A DNA stretch of 64,000 nt, from assembly GCF_014192215.1 (NCBI RefSeq), contig NZ_JACHXP010000002.1, positions 62,001-126,000 on the forward strand, in the 5' to 3' direction. The stretch is from Halomonas cerina. Lineage in GTDB: Bacteria > Pseudomonadota > Gammaproteobacteria > Pseudomonadales > Halomonadaceae. A program made the position numbers and the translations under genes. The notes under the pieces are model-generated. The model was not told the origin of the DNA, did no database searches, and saw nothing but the letters and a program-made list of their open reading frames with translations. Below, piece by piece: positions 7,449 to 17,797 of this stretch (positions are counted from its first letter, which is position 1; every line of letters starts with the position of its first letter).

Positions 7449-8810
7449 ATGACATTCGAGGGAAGACAGCAGGGCGCGGCCCTGGCACGGGGGGACGAGG
7501 CAGACGCGGCCGGCGACGAGTACGCCGCCCGGGCGCCGCGTCCCGGCCAGCTGGCCGACACCGGGCTGAGCGCCCCTTACCTGGCCGACCTGGTGGCCAA
7601 GCACCTCCACCAGAACGGGGTGCTGGCGCTGACCGAGCTCTCTCGGCGCTGTGCCCTGGCCGGCGGAATCATGGAGGAGGTGCTCGCCCTGCTGCGTGAC
7701 GAGGCGCGTATCGAGGTACGTGGCGGCGGCGAGCGCGGCAACCTGTGCTTCGGGCTCACCGATCGCGGTCGCGCCTCGGCCCTGGAGGCCCTGGCTCGGG
7801 ACGGCTATATCGGGCCCGCACCGGTGACGCTGGACAACTACACCCGCCAGGCCGAACTCCAGGGGCTGAGCCGCACAGGCGTCGACCGCGACAGCGTGCA
7901 TGCGATCTTCGCCGATACGGTGATCGCCCCGGAGGTGCTCGATCGCCTGGGCCCAGCGCTGCACTCGGGCCGGGCCACCTTCATCTACGGGGCCGCCGGC
8001 ACCGGCAAGAGCTTTATCGCCCGGCGTCTGGCGCGGCTGCTGCGGGGCCAGGTGCTGGTGCCTCACGCCATCCTGGTGGCGGGCAAGGCGGTCAAGGTCT
8101 TCGATGCCGGGGTGCATCGGCCCGTGGCAGACCCGGCTTCCGGTCCGGAGCGTGGGGTGCTGCTGGCCCAGGGTCATGATCCGCGCTATGTGCGCTGCGA
8201 ACGGCCGCTGGTCAGCGTGGGTGGCGAGCTGACCGCCGAGATGCTCGAGGTGCAGTACGACGACGCCACCCGGGTCCACCAGGCGCCGCTGCAGCTGCGC
8301 GCCAACAACGGCCTGCTGGTAATCGATGACCTGGGGCGCCAGCGCATCGAGCCCATGGCGCTGTTCAATCGCTGGATCGTGCCGCTGGAGGAGCGTCACG
8401 ACTACCTGGGCCTGCGCGACGGCCAGCCGTTCCGCGTGCCCTTCGATGTCTCGCTGGTGTTCTCCACCAATCTTCATCCGCTGGACCTGGCCGATCCCGC
8501 CTTCATGCGTCGCATCGGCTACAAGATCCGCTTCGATGCGCTGAGCCGCGAGGACTACCTGGCCATCTGGGCACAGGAGTGTCGCAGCCGGGGCCTCGAG
8601 GCATCGCCGGCACAGGCGGCCTACGTGATCGACGAGCTGCACGCTCGCTTCGCGGTGCCGCTGCTGCCCTGCCACCCGCGCGACCTGCTCGGCCTGGCCC
8701 TGGACTACCTGGCCTACCGGGGCGAGGTGCAACTGACCGTCGAGGCCCTGCGCTGGGCCTGGCAGAACTACTTCATGGAACTCGGCGATACCGAGGGGGA
8801 GGCAACATGA
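7449..8810 (+). CDS. AAA+ ATPase with winged-helix-like N-terminus, in the tad locus
   Basis: A 453-aa predicted cytoplasmic ATPase. The first ~110 residues include a segment (LADLVAKHLHQNGVLALTELSRR) that looks like a winged-helix or DprA-like DNA/protein-binding fold. The ATPase core has Walker A GAAGTGKS at residues 181-188, Walker B LLVIDDLG at about 289-296 and a sensor-1-like FSTNLHPLDL. The C-terminus resembles the lid region of MoxR/ClpX-like proteins. It is not one of the canonical Tad proteins; the pilus motor is TadA at 12962. Its stop overlaps the cpaB start (ATGA), so it is translationally coupled to the pilus genes. It may act as a remodelling factor or regulator for pilus assembly; this is inference from position. 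Confidence 0.8.
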   Translation: MTFEGRQQGAALARGDEADAAGDEYAARAPRPGQLADTGLSAPYLADLVAKHLHQNGVLALTELSRRCALAGGIMEEVLALLRDEARIEVRGGGERGNLCFGLTDRGRASALEALARDGYIGPAPVTLDNYTRQAELQGLSRTGVDRDSVHAIFADTVIAPEVLDRLGPALHSGRATFIYGAAGTGKSFIARRLARLLRGQVLVPHAILVAGKAVKVFDAGVHRPVADPASGPERGVLLAQGHDPRYVRCERPLVSVGGELTAEMLEVQYDDATRVHQAPLQLRANNGLLVIDDLGRQRIEPMALFNRWIVPLEERHDYLGLRDGQPFRVPFDVSLVFSTNLHPLDLADPAFMRRIGYKIRFDALSREDYLAIWAQECRSRGLEASPAQAAYVIDELHARFAVPLLPCHPRDLLGLALDYLAYRGEVQLTVEALRWAWQNYFMELGDTEGEAT

Positions 8811-9631
8811 ACAAGAAGGGCATCGTATCCATGCTGGGGGTCTCGCTGACCATGGCGGTGGGCGCCGCCATGCTGGCGAGCAACTGGGTCGAGACAAAGA
8901 GCGGCGAGAGCGACGGCGACGCCGCTTCGGTGGTGGTGGCGGCGCTGAAGATCCCCTTCGGCGAGACCGTCCAGGCCTCCGACCTGCGCCTGGTGGACAT
9001 GCCGCGGGAGGTCATTCCCGAGGGCAGCTTCACCGACATCGAGGGGTTGGTGGGCAAGGTCATCAACCAGGACATCTACCCCGGCGAGGTAGTACTCACG
9101 CATCGCCTCGCCGACCACATGGGAGGCAGCGCCCTGGCGGCGGTGCTCGAGAAGGGCAAGCGGGCGATGAGCGTACGCGTCGACGATGTGGTGGGGGTGG
9201 CGGGCTTCCTGCTGCCCGGCAACCGGGTCGACGTGGTCTCCGCCCAGCGCGGTGAGGGCAATCGCCGCCAGGTGACGTCGGAGACCATCCTGCACAACAT
9301 CAAGGTGCTGGCGGTGGACCAGATCGCCTCCCAGGAGCGTGACGGGCCGGTGATCGTGCGGGCCGTGACCCTGGAAGTCGACCCACGCCAGGCCGAGACG
9401 CTGGTCGAGGCCACCCAGGAAGGCAAGGTGCAGCTGACCCTGCGTAACCCCCTGGACAAGGACGACGAGGCCGACGACTTCCTGGCCGCGCAGATTCCCC
9501 AGATCACCCGGCCCGAGCCGCGTGAGGAGAAGGCCGAGCCCCGGCCGGTGAAGTTCCGGCCGGCACCGGTGCAACGCAGCGTCCAGGTGATCCGCGGGAC
9601 CCAGTCCAGCTCGGTCCTGGTGCGTGACTGA
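8807..9631 (+). CDS. cpaB: Flp pilus assembly protein CpaB/RcpC
   Basis: A 274-aa periplasmic or inner-membrane-anchored protein with an N-terminal membrane segment (SMLGVSLTMAVGAAMLASNW). A SAF/antifreeze-like domain follows (VVVAALKIPFGETVQASDL), then the CpaB core (RAMSVRVDDVVGVAGFLLPG and NRVDVVSAQR). The C-terminal 40 residues are rich in Pro, Glu and Arg. CpaB proteins cooperate with the secretin in moving the pilus through the outer membrane. The start is the ATG in the ATGA overlap with the preceding gene. It sits directly before the secretin gene, the usual Tad order. Confidence 0.92.
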   Translation: MNKKGIVSMLGVSLTMAVGAAMLASNWVETKSGESDGDAASVVVAALKIPFGETVQASDLRLVDMPREVIPEGSFTDIEGLVGKVINQDIYPGEVVLTHRLADHMGGSALAAVLEKGKRAMSVRVDDVVGVAGFLLPGNRVDVVSAQRGEGNRRQVTSETILHNIKVLAVDQIASQERDGPVIVRAVTLEVDPRQAETLVEATQEGKVQLTLRNPLDKDDEADDFLAAQIPQITRPEPREEKAEPRPVKFRPAPVQRSVQVIRGTQSSSVLVRD

Positions 9632-9673
9632 GATAGGCAATCAAAAATCCAACGGCGATTCGGGAGCAAGGCA

Positions 9674-11245
9674 ATGGACAAGGTCAGGCAAGGGGCAGTG
9701 ACCAGGCGGTTGGCGGCGGCGGCCCTGCTGCTGGCGGCGGCACTCTGGACGAACATGGCCGAGGCCCAGCAGGCCGGGCGCACGGTGGCAATGCCCTGGT
9801 CGGGAGGCAGCATGGCGGTGAACGTGGCACGCAACAAGTCGCAGGTGCTGGAGTTCCCGCGTCCGGTGAAGGTCGTCTCGGTGGGCAACCCCGAGGTGGC
9901 CGATATCGTGGTGATGGGCTCGCGGCAGATCTACGTGCTGGGCAAGGCCCTGGGGTCGACCAACGTGGTGCTCTGGGACCGAGGCGAACGGGTCCAGGGC
10001 ATGCTCGACGTGACCGTCACCCACGACCTGCAGGGGCTGAAGACCAGCCTGCATGACCTGCTGCCCGGCGAGAGCATCCAGGTGCGTTCCGCCGAGGAGG
10101 GCCTGGTGCTCAGCGGCGAGGTCTCCAGCGCCGAGCGCCTGGATACCGCCCTGCGCCTGGCCAACCGCTACGCCGCCGCCCAGGGCGGCGAGGACGGGGT
10201 GCTCAACCTGATGCAGGTGGGCGGCGCCCAGCAGGTGATGCTCGACGTCAAGGTGGCCGAGGTCTCCCGCTCGCTGATCAAGCGCCTGGAAGCCAACTTC
10301 AATGTCTTCAATGTGGGCTCCAACGCCCTGAGCCTGGGGGCGACCAAGGGTGGCGCCCGCTTCCCCGATGCCGTATTCGACGGGATCGCCGACGGTAGCC
10401 GGATACCGGTCCTGGGCGGTGGGTCGGTGATCGGCCCGGCGGTCGACGAGTTCGCCCCGGCCACGGCGACCATCGAGGATGCCGGCATCTTCGCCAGCTA
10501 CCTGCGTAGCGACTACCTGCTTAACCTGGTGCTGGATGCGGCCAGCAGCGAAGGCGTGGCCAAGATCCTCGCCGAGCCCAACCTGACCACCCTCACCGGT
10601 GAGCAGGCCCAGTTCCTGGCCGGTGGCGAGTTCCCCATCCCGGTGCCCCAGGGCGACGGCCAGGTGGCCATCGAGCACAAGGAGTTCGGGGTCGGCCTGC
10701 GCTTTTTGCCCTATGTGCTCGACTCCGGCAGCGTCAACCTCAAGGTCGATGTCTCGGTCTCCGAGCTGGTATCGGCCAATAGCCTCAGCGTGGGGGTCGG
10801 CAGCGGGGTGGCGGCGCAGTTCTTCGTGCCGGCGCTGACCAAGCGCAGCGCCAGCTCCACGGTGGAGCTGAACAACGGCCAGACCATCGCCATCGCCGGG
10901 ATGCTCAACGAGAGCCTGCGCGAGAACGTCAGCAAGTTCCCGGGGCTAGGCGACCTGCCGGTGCTGGGTACGCTGTTCCGCAGCCAGGAGTTCATCAAGG
11001 AGCAGACCGAGCTGGTGATCTTCGTCACCCCGCGCCTGGCGCGGCCGGTCGACCCCGCGCAGGTGCGCCTGCCCACCGGCTCCTTCGTGGCCCCCACCGA
11101 CGTGGAGTTCTACCTGCTGGGCCGTTACCAGGGCCGCGACGGCGAAGGCCGCTCCCTGCCCCGTCGTGCCGCCTCCCTCGAACCGGACCTGGTATCGGGC
11201 CGCGGCGCGGGTGGCACCGAGGGACAGTTCGGCCATGACCTCTAA
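9674..11245 (+). CDS. cpaC: Tad pilus outer-membrane secretin CpaC/RcpA
   Basis: A 523-aa secretin of the type II/III secretion superfamily, forming the outer-membrane gate for the Flp pilus. It has an N-terminal signal peptide (LAAAALLLAAALWTNMAEA), a BON/pilus-specific N-domain with VNVARNKSQVLEFPRPVKVV, and N-domains ending near residue 200. The conserved secretin core shows VAKILAEPNLTTLTGEQA, GGEFPIPVP, the VGLRFLPYVLDSG strand and the closing FPGLGDLPVLGTLFRSQ with TELVIFVTPRL. A GGGAGCAAGG ribosome-binding region precedes the ATG. It lies between cpaB and a small lipoprotein gene that may serve as its pilotin. Confidence 0.95.
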   Translation: MDKVRQGAVTRRLAAAALLLAAALWTNMAEAQQAGRTVAMPWSGGSMAVNVARNKSQVLEFPRPVKVVSVGNPEVADIVVMGSRQIYVLGKALGSTNVVLWDRGERVQGMLDVTVTHDLQGLKTSLHDLLPGESIQVRSAEEGLVLSGEVSSAERLDTALRLANRYAAAQGGEDGVLNLMQVGGAQQVMLDVKVAEVSRSLIKRLEANFNVFNVGSNALSLGATKGGARFPDAVFDGIADGSRIPVLGGGSVIGPAVDEFAPATATIEDAGIFASYLRSDYLLNLVLDAASSEGVAKILAEPNLTTLTGEQAQFLAGGEFPIPVPQGDGQVAIEHKEFGVGLRFLPYVLDSGSVNLKVDVSVSELVSANSLSVGVGSGVAAQFFVPALTKRSASSTVELNNGQTIAIAGMLNESLRENVSKFPGLGDLPVLGTLFRSQEFIKEQTELVIFVTPRLARPVDPAQVRLPTGSFVAPTDVEFYLLGRYQGRDGEGRSLPRRAASLEPDLVSGRGAGGTEGQFGHDL

Positions 11246-11285
11246 GACCATGACATCTGCAAACTTCAGCCTGGGAGATTCCACC

Positions 11286-11594
11286 ATGCCTCGTACAACC
11301 TTTCTGCCCGGTCATGGCACCCCGCCTGCGGCGACATCCACGCGTCGGCTGGTGCGTGGCCTGACCCTGGCCCTAGGCGCCGCCTTCCTGGTCGGCTGCG
11401 CCGCCAATCCGGGGCAGGGGCTGCCCCCCTATGGCGACAGCGTGCGGCACATGAAGCAGGCCCAGACCTACCAGCCGGGCGACGAGGTGCCGGCCCTCAG
11501 TGGCGACAAGGCGGCGCGGGCCCTGGAGGCCTATCGCCGGCCCACCCAGCCGGGCCAAGGCATGGACCCGGGCACGACCATGATCCTGCCCTGA
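11286..11594 (+). CDS. Small lipoprotein of the tad locus (CpaD/RcpB position)
   Basis: A 102-aa protein with a clear lipoprotein signal: basic start, then a hydrophobic stretch ending in the lipobox LVGC at about residues 33-36, followed by AANPGQG. The mature part is only about 65 residues, polar, and rich in Pro and Gly. Its place between the secretin and TadZ is where other tad loci have cpaD or rcpB, whose products assist secretin assembly. Sequence similarity to either cannot be judged by eye because the mature part is so short. The ATG at 11286 is preceded by a GGGAG site; upstream in-frame starts exist but would lengthen the pre-signal region. Confidence 0.7.
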   Translation: MPRTTFLPGHGTPPAATSTRRLVRGLTLALGAAFLVGCAANPGQGLPPYGDSVRHMKQAQTYQPGDEVPALSGDKAARALEAYRRPTQPGQGMDPGTTMILP

Positions 11595-11698
11595 ACCGGA
11601 AACGCCGGAAAGGGGCGAGGCAGGTGTCGGGCGGGACGATCGTGAATCGAGGACCGGGACAAGAGCTGGGCCCGGTCGCAACAGGTGGATGAAACGCT

Positions 11699-12895
11699 AT
11701 GCGCTATCGAATGGAACTACTGCTGGCGGGGCGAGCGCGGGACGAGCTGGGCTGTCTCGAGGGCCTGTTGAGCACCCAGGGAGATATCCACGTCACGACC
11801 CGGCTGCTCGTCAACGGGGACAGCGATCCGCTTCAGGGTATCTCCGTGCTGCCCGATGCCCTGGTGCTGCTGGTCAGCGACAACTGGGCGGCGGAGCTGG
11901 CGGCCTTCGCTGAGCGTCCCGCCGCCGAGCGCCCGCCGCTGCTGGTGGTGGGGCCCAAGGGGAACGTCGAGTTGATCCGCGAGGCGATGCGGGCCGGGGC
12001 CCGTGATTTCTTCTCGCCACCCATCGACGACGGCGAGATCAGCCAGTTCATCCGCCAGCTGGCTCGCGACCGCCTGGTCAGCGATACCCGCCACACCGCG
12101 CGCCTGATGGCGGTGATCAACGCCAAGGGAGGCTCTGGGGCCAGCATGATCGCCGCCAATCTGGCTCATCGGCTGGTGGTCGAGGGGCGCCGTACCGCCC
12201 TGGTCGACATGGACGTGCAGTTCGGCTCCCTGCCGCTGTACTTCAACATGGCGCCCGGCAATGGGCTGGTAGGCGCCCTGGAAGCGGCGGACAGCCTGGA
12301 TGTCCTGGCCCTGGAAGGCTATGTGCAGGGCCATGCCAGCGGGCTGGATGTGCTGGCATCGAGCCCCGAGTACGCCCTGCCGCTCAGCGAGGTCTCCGAG
12401 ACCCGGGTGGAGCAGCTGCTGCAGGTGCTGGGCCAGGCCTATGACGACGTGGTCGTCGACCTGCCGCGCTGGATCGGCGGCTCCACCGCCGCGGTGCTGG
12501 AGCGCTCCGACCGCATCCTGATGGTGATGCAGCAGAGCGTGGCCCACCTGCGCGACGCCCAGCGCCTGCTGGGCATCCTGCGTCACGAGCTGACACTCGC
12601 CACCGCCATCACCGTGGTGGTCAATCGCCATGACAGGCGCGGCGCCGTGAGCCTGGCGGATATCCGTGAGGCCCTGCCGGGCGTGGACGTGGTGCCCCTG
12701 GCCAATGACTTCAAGCGTGTCAACCAGAGCATCAACGTGGGCAGCCCGTTGCGCGATGTGGCCCGCAAGGCGCCGGTGACCCGGGCGCTCAAGGCGCTGG
12801 CGCTGTCGTTCGACGAGGCCGACGCATCGCCCTCGCGGCCCCCGTCGCGGCACCGGAAAGGCCTGCTGGGCTGGACCCGACTGGGACGGGCATGA
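11699..12895 (+). CDS. tadZ: TadZ/CpaE-like ParA-family ATPase for pilus localisation
   Basis: A 398-aa protein of the MinD/ParA superfamily. Residues 1-130 form a receiver-like pseudo domain (contains LLVVGPKGNVELIREAMRAG and ARDFFSPPID). The ATPase domain starts at INAKGGSGAS (Walker A, residues 140-149), has LVDMDVQFGSLPLY as switch region, and VVDLPRWIGGST as Walker B. The Walker A has Ala where most ParA proteins have the second Lys (KGGxGK), a known feature of some TadZ proteins, so ATP hydrolysis may be weak. TadZ marks the cell site where TadA and the pilus machine assemble. It lies upstream of tadA with a short repeat-containing gap. Confidence 0.9.
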   Translation: MRYRMELLLAGRARDELGCLEGLLSTQGDIHVTTRLLVNGDSDPLQGISVLPDALVLLVSDNWAAELAAFAERPAAERPPLLVVGPKGNVELIREAMRAGARDFFSPPIDDGEISQFIRQLARDRLVSDTRHTARLMAVINAKGGSGASMIAANLAHRLVVEGRRTALVDMDVQFGSLPLYFNMAPGNGLVGALEAADSLDVLALEGYVQGHASGLDVLASSPEYALPLSEVSETRVEQLLQVLGQAYDDVVVDLPRWIGGSTAAVLERSDRILMVMQQSVAHLRDAQRLLGILRHELTLATAITVVVNRHDRRGAVSLADIREALPGVDVVPLANDFKRVNQSINVGSPLRDVARKAPVTRALKALALSFDEADASPSRPPSRHRKGLLGWTRLGRA

Positions 12896-12896
12896 G

Positions 12897-12942
12897 GCAA
12901 GACAAGACGGAACAAGACTGGGTAAGACGGGACAAGACTGGA
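12897..12942. repeat. Short imperfect direct repeats between tadZ and tadA
   Basis: The gap of 66 bp carries two imperfect copies of an ~21-bp unit built from AAGACGG-ACAAGACTGG (for example GACGGAACAAGACTGG and GACGGGACAAGACTGG). No gene fits. The tadA ribosome-binding site GAGGAG follows the repeats directly. Confidence 0.6.
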
Positions 12943-12961
12943 GAGTCGAGGAGACACCACC

Positions 12962-14322
<1,361 letters not shown>

Positions 14323-14332
<10 letters not shown>

Positions 14333-15300
14333 ACCTGTCCGACGAGGCGATCTTCATCGGCATGGTGGCCATCGCCGCCTTCCTGCTGATGCAGAGCTTC
14401 ATGGTGCCGACCTTCGGCGAGAACCGTCAGGCCAAGAAGCGCCTCAAGAAGCGCCTGAGCTCGATCCACGCCAACACGGCCTCGCCGGTGTCGCTGGTGC
14501 GACGTAAGTACCTGCGCGAGCTGTCGCCTCTCGAGCGACTGCTGGAGTCGCTGCCCGGCATGGCACGCATCGAGCACCTGGTGGAGCAGGCCGGCCGCGA
14601 GACCCCGGCCTACCGGATCGTACTGTTCGCTACCTGCCTGGGGGGGATCACCGGCTTGGTCGCGATGCAGCTGCTGCCGCATCCGCTGATAGGCGTGGCG
14701 ATCGGCTTGCTGGTGGGGGCCTTCCCCTTCCTGCGGCTGTTGCGGGCCCGCGCTCTGCGTCTGGCGCGGTTCGAGGAGCAGCTGCCCGATGCCCTGATCA
14801 TCATGGCTCGGGCGCTGCGGGCCGGTCATCCCTTCGCCGATGCCATGCACCTGGTGGCCGAGGAGATGCCCGAGCCGATCGCCGGGGAATTTCGCATCGT
14901 GTTCATGGAGATCAACTACGGCGGCGACGTGCGTACCGCCATGAGCGGTCTTCTCCATCGGGTACAGAGCGTGACGGTGATGGTGTTCGTCACCTCGGTG
15001 CTGATCCAAAAGGAGACCGGCGGCAACCTGGCCGAGCTGCTCGACGGCCTGGCCGCGGTGGTGCGCGATCGTTTCCGCTTCCAGCGCAAGGTCCGCACCC
15101 TGTCCGCCCAGGGGCGCATGGCGGCCTGGATACTCTCGCTGCTGCCCTTCGTGCTGGCCGCGGTGCTCACGGTGGTCAGCCCCAACTTCATTCCCATGCT
15201 TACCGGCGACCCCACCGGCCGCCAGCTGGTGATGGTGGCCTTCGTGATGATCGTCTGCGGCATTCTCTGGATGCGCCGGATCGTGCGCATCGACGCCTGA
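14323..15300 (+). CDS. tadB: TadB inner-membrane platform protein
   Basis: A 325-aa membrane protein of the type II secretion F (GspF) domain family. Hydrophobic segments lie near the N-terminus ([19 protein letters not shown]), around residues 105-145 and at the C-terminal end. The T2SF domain has [19 protein letters not shown] and the typical [16 protein letters not shown] motif. TadB and TadC form the inner-membrane base that transmits TadA's work to the growing pilus. The start lies within the end of tadA and has a GAGGGAGGCGGG site upstream. Only 13 nt separate it from tadC. Confidence 0.94.
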
Positions 15301-15313
15301 AGGAGGGCGCGTC

Positions 15314-16321
15314 ATGGATATCCTGAACCAATTGATGAATAACCTGGTGAGTCTCGCCGCCGACCCTGAGGCCATCCAGCTCGGCTTCGCGGCACTGCTG
15401 GGCCTGACCGTCTTCGCCCTGATGATCGCCCTGCTGCTGCTGATCATGGGCTTTACCGACCCCCTGCGGCATCGCCTGCGTGGCCTGGAGCCATCGACCA
15501 CCGAGGTAGCCGTCGGGGGAGCCTCTGCCCATTCTCCTTCAACCAGCACGCCTTCCGCCTGGCAGCAGGTGCTGGGGCCGGTAGGGGAGCGCCTGCTTCC
15601 CGACGAACAGGCAAAACGCCAGCGCGCCGCCGAGCGCCTGCGTCATGCGGGCATCCGGCGCAGCGGGGCGCTGAACACCTTCTATGGGGCACGCCTGGCC
15701 CTGACCGTGCTGCCGCCTCTGCTGATCCTGTCCCTGGTGGTGCCCTTCGTGCGTATTGCGCCCCAGCTGAGCCTGCTGATGGTGGTGGCCTCGGCCATGA
15801 TCGGTTACTTGCTGCCGGGCCTGTGGCTGGATCGAAAGATTCGCCAGCGCACGCAGCAGCTGCGCCGCGCCCTGCCGGATGCCCTGGACCTTCTGGTGGT
15901 GTGCAGCGAGGCGGGCCTGGGCCTGACCATGGCCATCCAGCGCGTCGCCCGCGACCTGGAGGTCAGCCATCCCGAACTCGCCGACGAACTCAAGCTGTTC
16001 GGCATGCAGATCCGCGCCGGCATGGACCAGCGCGGCGCGCTGCGCGACCTGGAAGAGCGCACCGGCGTCGACGATATCCGCGGTCTTGTGACCACCCTGC
16101 TGCAGAGCATGCGCTTCGGCACCAGCATCGCCGCCACATTGCGCCTGTTCGCCGTGGAACTGCGCGACAAGCGCACCCAGGAGGCCGAGGAGAAGGCCGC
16201 CAAGGTGAGCACCAAGATGCTCTTCCCGCTGATCTTCTGCGTGTTCCCCAGCTTCTTCGTGGTGGCCCTGGGGCCGCCGCTGCTGGGGGCCATGGCCGCC
16301 CTGGCCGGAACCGGACGCTGA
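15314..16321 (+). CDS. tadC: TadC inner-membrane platform protein
   Basis: A 335-aa paralogue of TadB with the GspF-like T2SF domain. An N-terminal membrane segment (LGLTVFALMIALLLLIMGF) is followed by a cytoplasmic linker and two central transmembrane helices. The conserved core has LRRALPDALDLLVVCSEAG with GLGLTMAIQRVA, and the C-terminal hydrophobic pair includes FPLIFCVFPSFFVVALGPP. It pairs with TadB as the pilus base. An AGGAGGG ribosome-binding site lies just before the ATG. Confidence 0.94.
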   Translation: MDILNQLMNNLVSLAADPEAIQLGFAALLGLTVFALMIALLLLIMGFTDPLRHRLRGLEPSTTEVAVGGASAHSPSTSTPSAWQQVLGPVGERLLPDEQAKRQRAAERLRHAGIRRSGALNTFYGARLALTVLPPLLILSLVVPFVRIAPQLSLLMVVASAMIGYLLPGLWLDRKIRQRTQQLRRALPDALDLLVVCSEAGLGLTMAIQRVARDLEVSHPELADELKLFGMQIRAGMDQRGALRDLEERTGVDDIRGLVTTLLQSMRFGTSIAATLRLFAVELRDKRTQEAEEKAAKVSTKMLFPLIFCVFPSFFVVALGPPLLGAMAALAGTGR

Positions 16322-16384
16322 ACGAGCGCATCACGAGATGACTCGCGACTTCGAGCTCGCGACGTCGAACAAGGAGTACAAGAC

Positions 16385-17329
16385 ATGATCAACAAGGTTC
16401 GCCTTTCCGCTATCGCTGCCGCCCTGGGGCTTGGCCTGTTCATGACCGGGTGTGCCTCGACTCCCCAAGGCGGGAACGAGGCCTACAGCGCCCTCTACGA
16501 TGGTGGATCCACCACCGCCTACGGCACGGCCTTTCCCGTCGCCACGCCCGAGGAGGCCTATCGCAACGGCGATGCCGCGGCGTCGGCCGGCGACCTGGAT
16601 CGGGCCCTGTTCGAGTACATCCGGGGGCTCAAGCTGGACGACAGGCCGCGGCCGGATGCCCTGTTCCGGATCGGTGCCATCCATCATGACCGCGGCAACT
16701 ACCGCCTCGCCGACCTGGCCTATCGTTGGGCCCTGCGTGTCGACCCGAAGCATATCGCCGCCGGTACCCGGCTCGGCGAGGTGCTGCTGCATCGCCGCCA
16801 GTACGCCCAGGCCGAGGAGCAGCTGCGTCCGATCCTGGCGAGTGGCAAGGCGCCGTGGCGGACCTACAACGCCATGGGCATCCTCGCCGACCTGGAGGGA
16901 GACTATCCGCAGGCCCAGCAGTACTACCAGCAGGCGCTGGCAAAGAATCCCGGCTCGCCGCTGGTGCTCAACAACCTGGGCTATTCACGCTATCTGAACG
17001 GCGACCTGGCCAGTGCCCGCCAGGCCCTGCGCGAGGCGCTGAGCAGTAATCCCAACTACGAGCTGGCCTGGCGCAACCTGGGGCTGGTGCATGCCCGCCA
17101 GGGCGATTACGAGTACGCGGTCGAGGCGGTGGGACGTGACGGCGAGCGGGCCGAGGCCTACAACGACGTGGGCTATATCGCCATGCTCGACGGTCGCTAC
17201 GACGAGGCGTTGAGCTTCTTCGAGCAGGCCATGCATCTCTCGCCGACCTATTACGCCACCGCCAGCGAGAACGCCCGCAACCTGCACAGCATGCGGCGCC
17301 GTTTCCCCAGCGCCGTGAATGACGAGTGA
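16385..17329 (+). CDS. tadD: TadD tetratricopeptide-repeat lipoprotein
   Basis: A 314-aa lipoprotein with signal and lipobox (LFMTGC, Cys at residue 23). From about residue 60 to 300 it is made of TPR helices, for example DAAASAGDLDRALFEYIRGL, NAMGILADLEGDYPQAQQYY and DVGYIAMLDGRYDEALSFFE. TadD-type TPR proteins help insert or stabilise the secretin, like PilF/PilW pilotins. An AAGGAG site lies before the ATG, and it is followed after 15 nt by the TadE-like gene. Confidence 0.93.
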   Translation: MINKVRLSAIAAALGLGLFMTGCASTPQGGNEAYSALYDGGSTTAYGTAFPVATPEEAYRNGDAAASAGDLDRALFEYIRGLKLDDRPRPDALFRIGAIHHDRGNYRLADLAYRWALRVDPKHIAAGTRLGEVLLHRRQYAQAEEQLRPILASGKAPWRTYNAMGILADLEGDYPQAQQYYQQALAKNPGSPLVLNNLGYSRYLNGDLASARQALREALSSNPNYELAWRNLGLVHARQGDYEYAVEAVGRDGERAEAYNDVGYIAMLDGRYDEALSFFEQAMHLSPTYYATASENARNLHSMRRRFPSAVNDE

Positions 17330-17344
17330 CAAGGGAGGTCGACC

Positions 17345-17797
17345 ATGAAGATCGGATCGCGTCGCCATCAGGAAGGCTCCGAGACGGTGGAGTTCGCCAT
17401 CTCGGCGACCCTGCTGTTTTTGCTGCTGTTCGGCATCATCGAGTTCAGCGTCGCCCTGTTCGACAAGGCGACCCTGACCAACGCCAGCCGCGAGGGGGCA
17501 AGAACCGGGATCCTGTTCCGGCCAGCCCCTCGTGACACTACCGTAGGTGGGGCTGAGGACGCCGCCATCGAGCAGGCGGTCCGCGACTATGCGGAGCAGT
17601 ATCTGATTTCCCTGGGAGGGGAGCCGCCGGACGGTATGGAGGTCAGCATATCGCGTTCCGATGCCAGCATGTCACCCGGCAGCAGTGTCACCGTGACGGT
17701 CGATTATGCTTATCAGTTCCTGTTGCTACCGGGCTTCGTCGCCGGTCTGGGCGATTTCATCGACCTCTCGGCCACTACCGTGATGAGGGCGGAATGA
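17345..17797 (+). CDS. tadE: TadE-like pseudopilin
   Basis: A 150-aa minor pilin. The N-terminus has the TadE/TadG prepilin-like hydrophobic helix (GSETVEFAISATLLFLLLFG, then IIEFSVALFDKATL and ASREGAR), with the conserved Glu five residues into the processed helix. The rest is a small periplasmic beta-rich domain. It is presumably processed by TadV and is needed for pilus initiation. Its stop overlaps the start of tadG (ATGA), so the two are co-translated. Confidence 0.9.
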   Translation: MKIGSRRHQEGSETVEFAISATLLFLLLFGIIEFSVALFDKATLTNASREGARTGILFRPAPRDTTVGGAEDAAIEQAVRDYAEQYLISLGGEPPDGMEVSISRSDASMSPGSSVTVTVDYAYQFLLLPGFVAGLGDFIDLSATTVMRAE

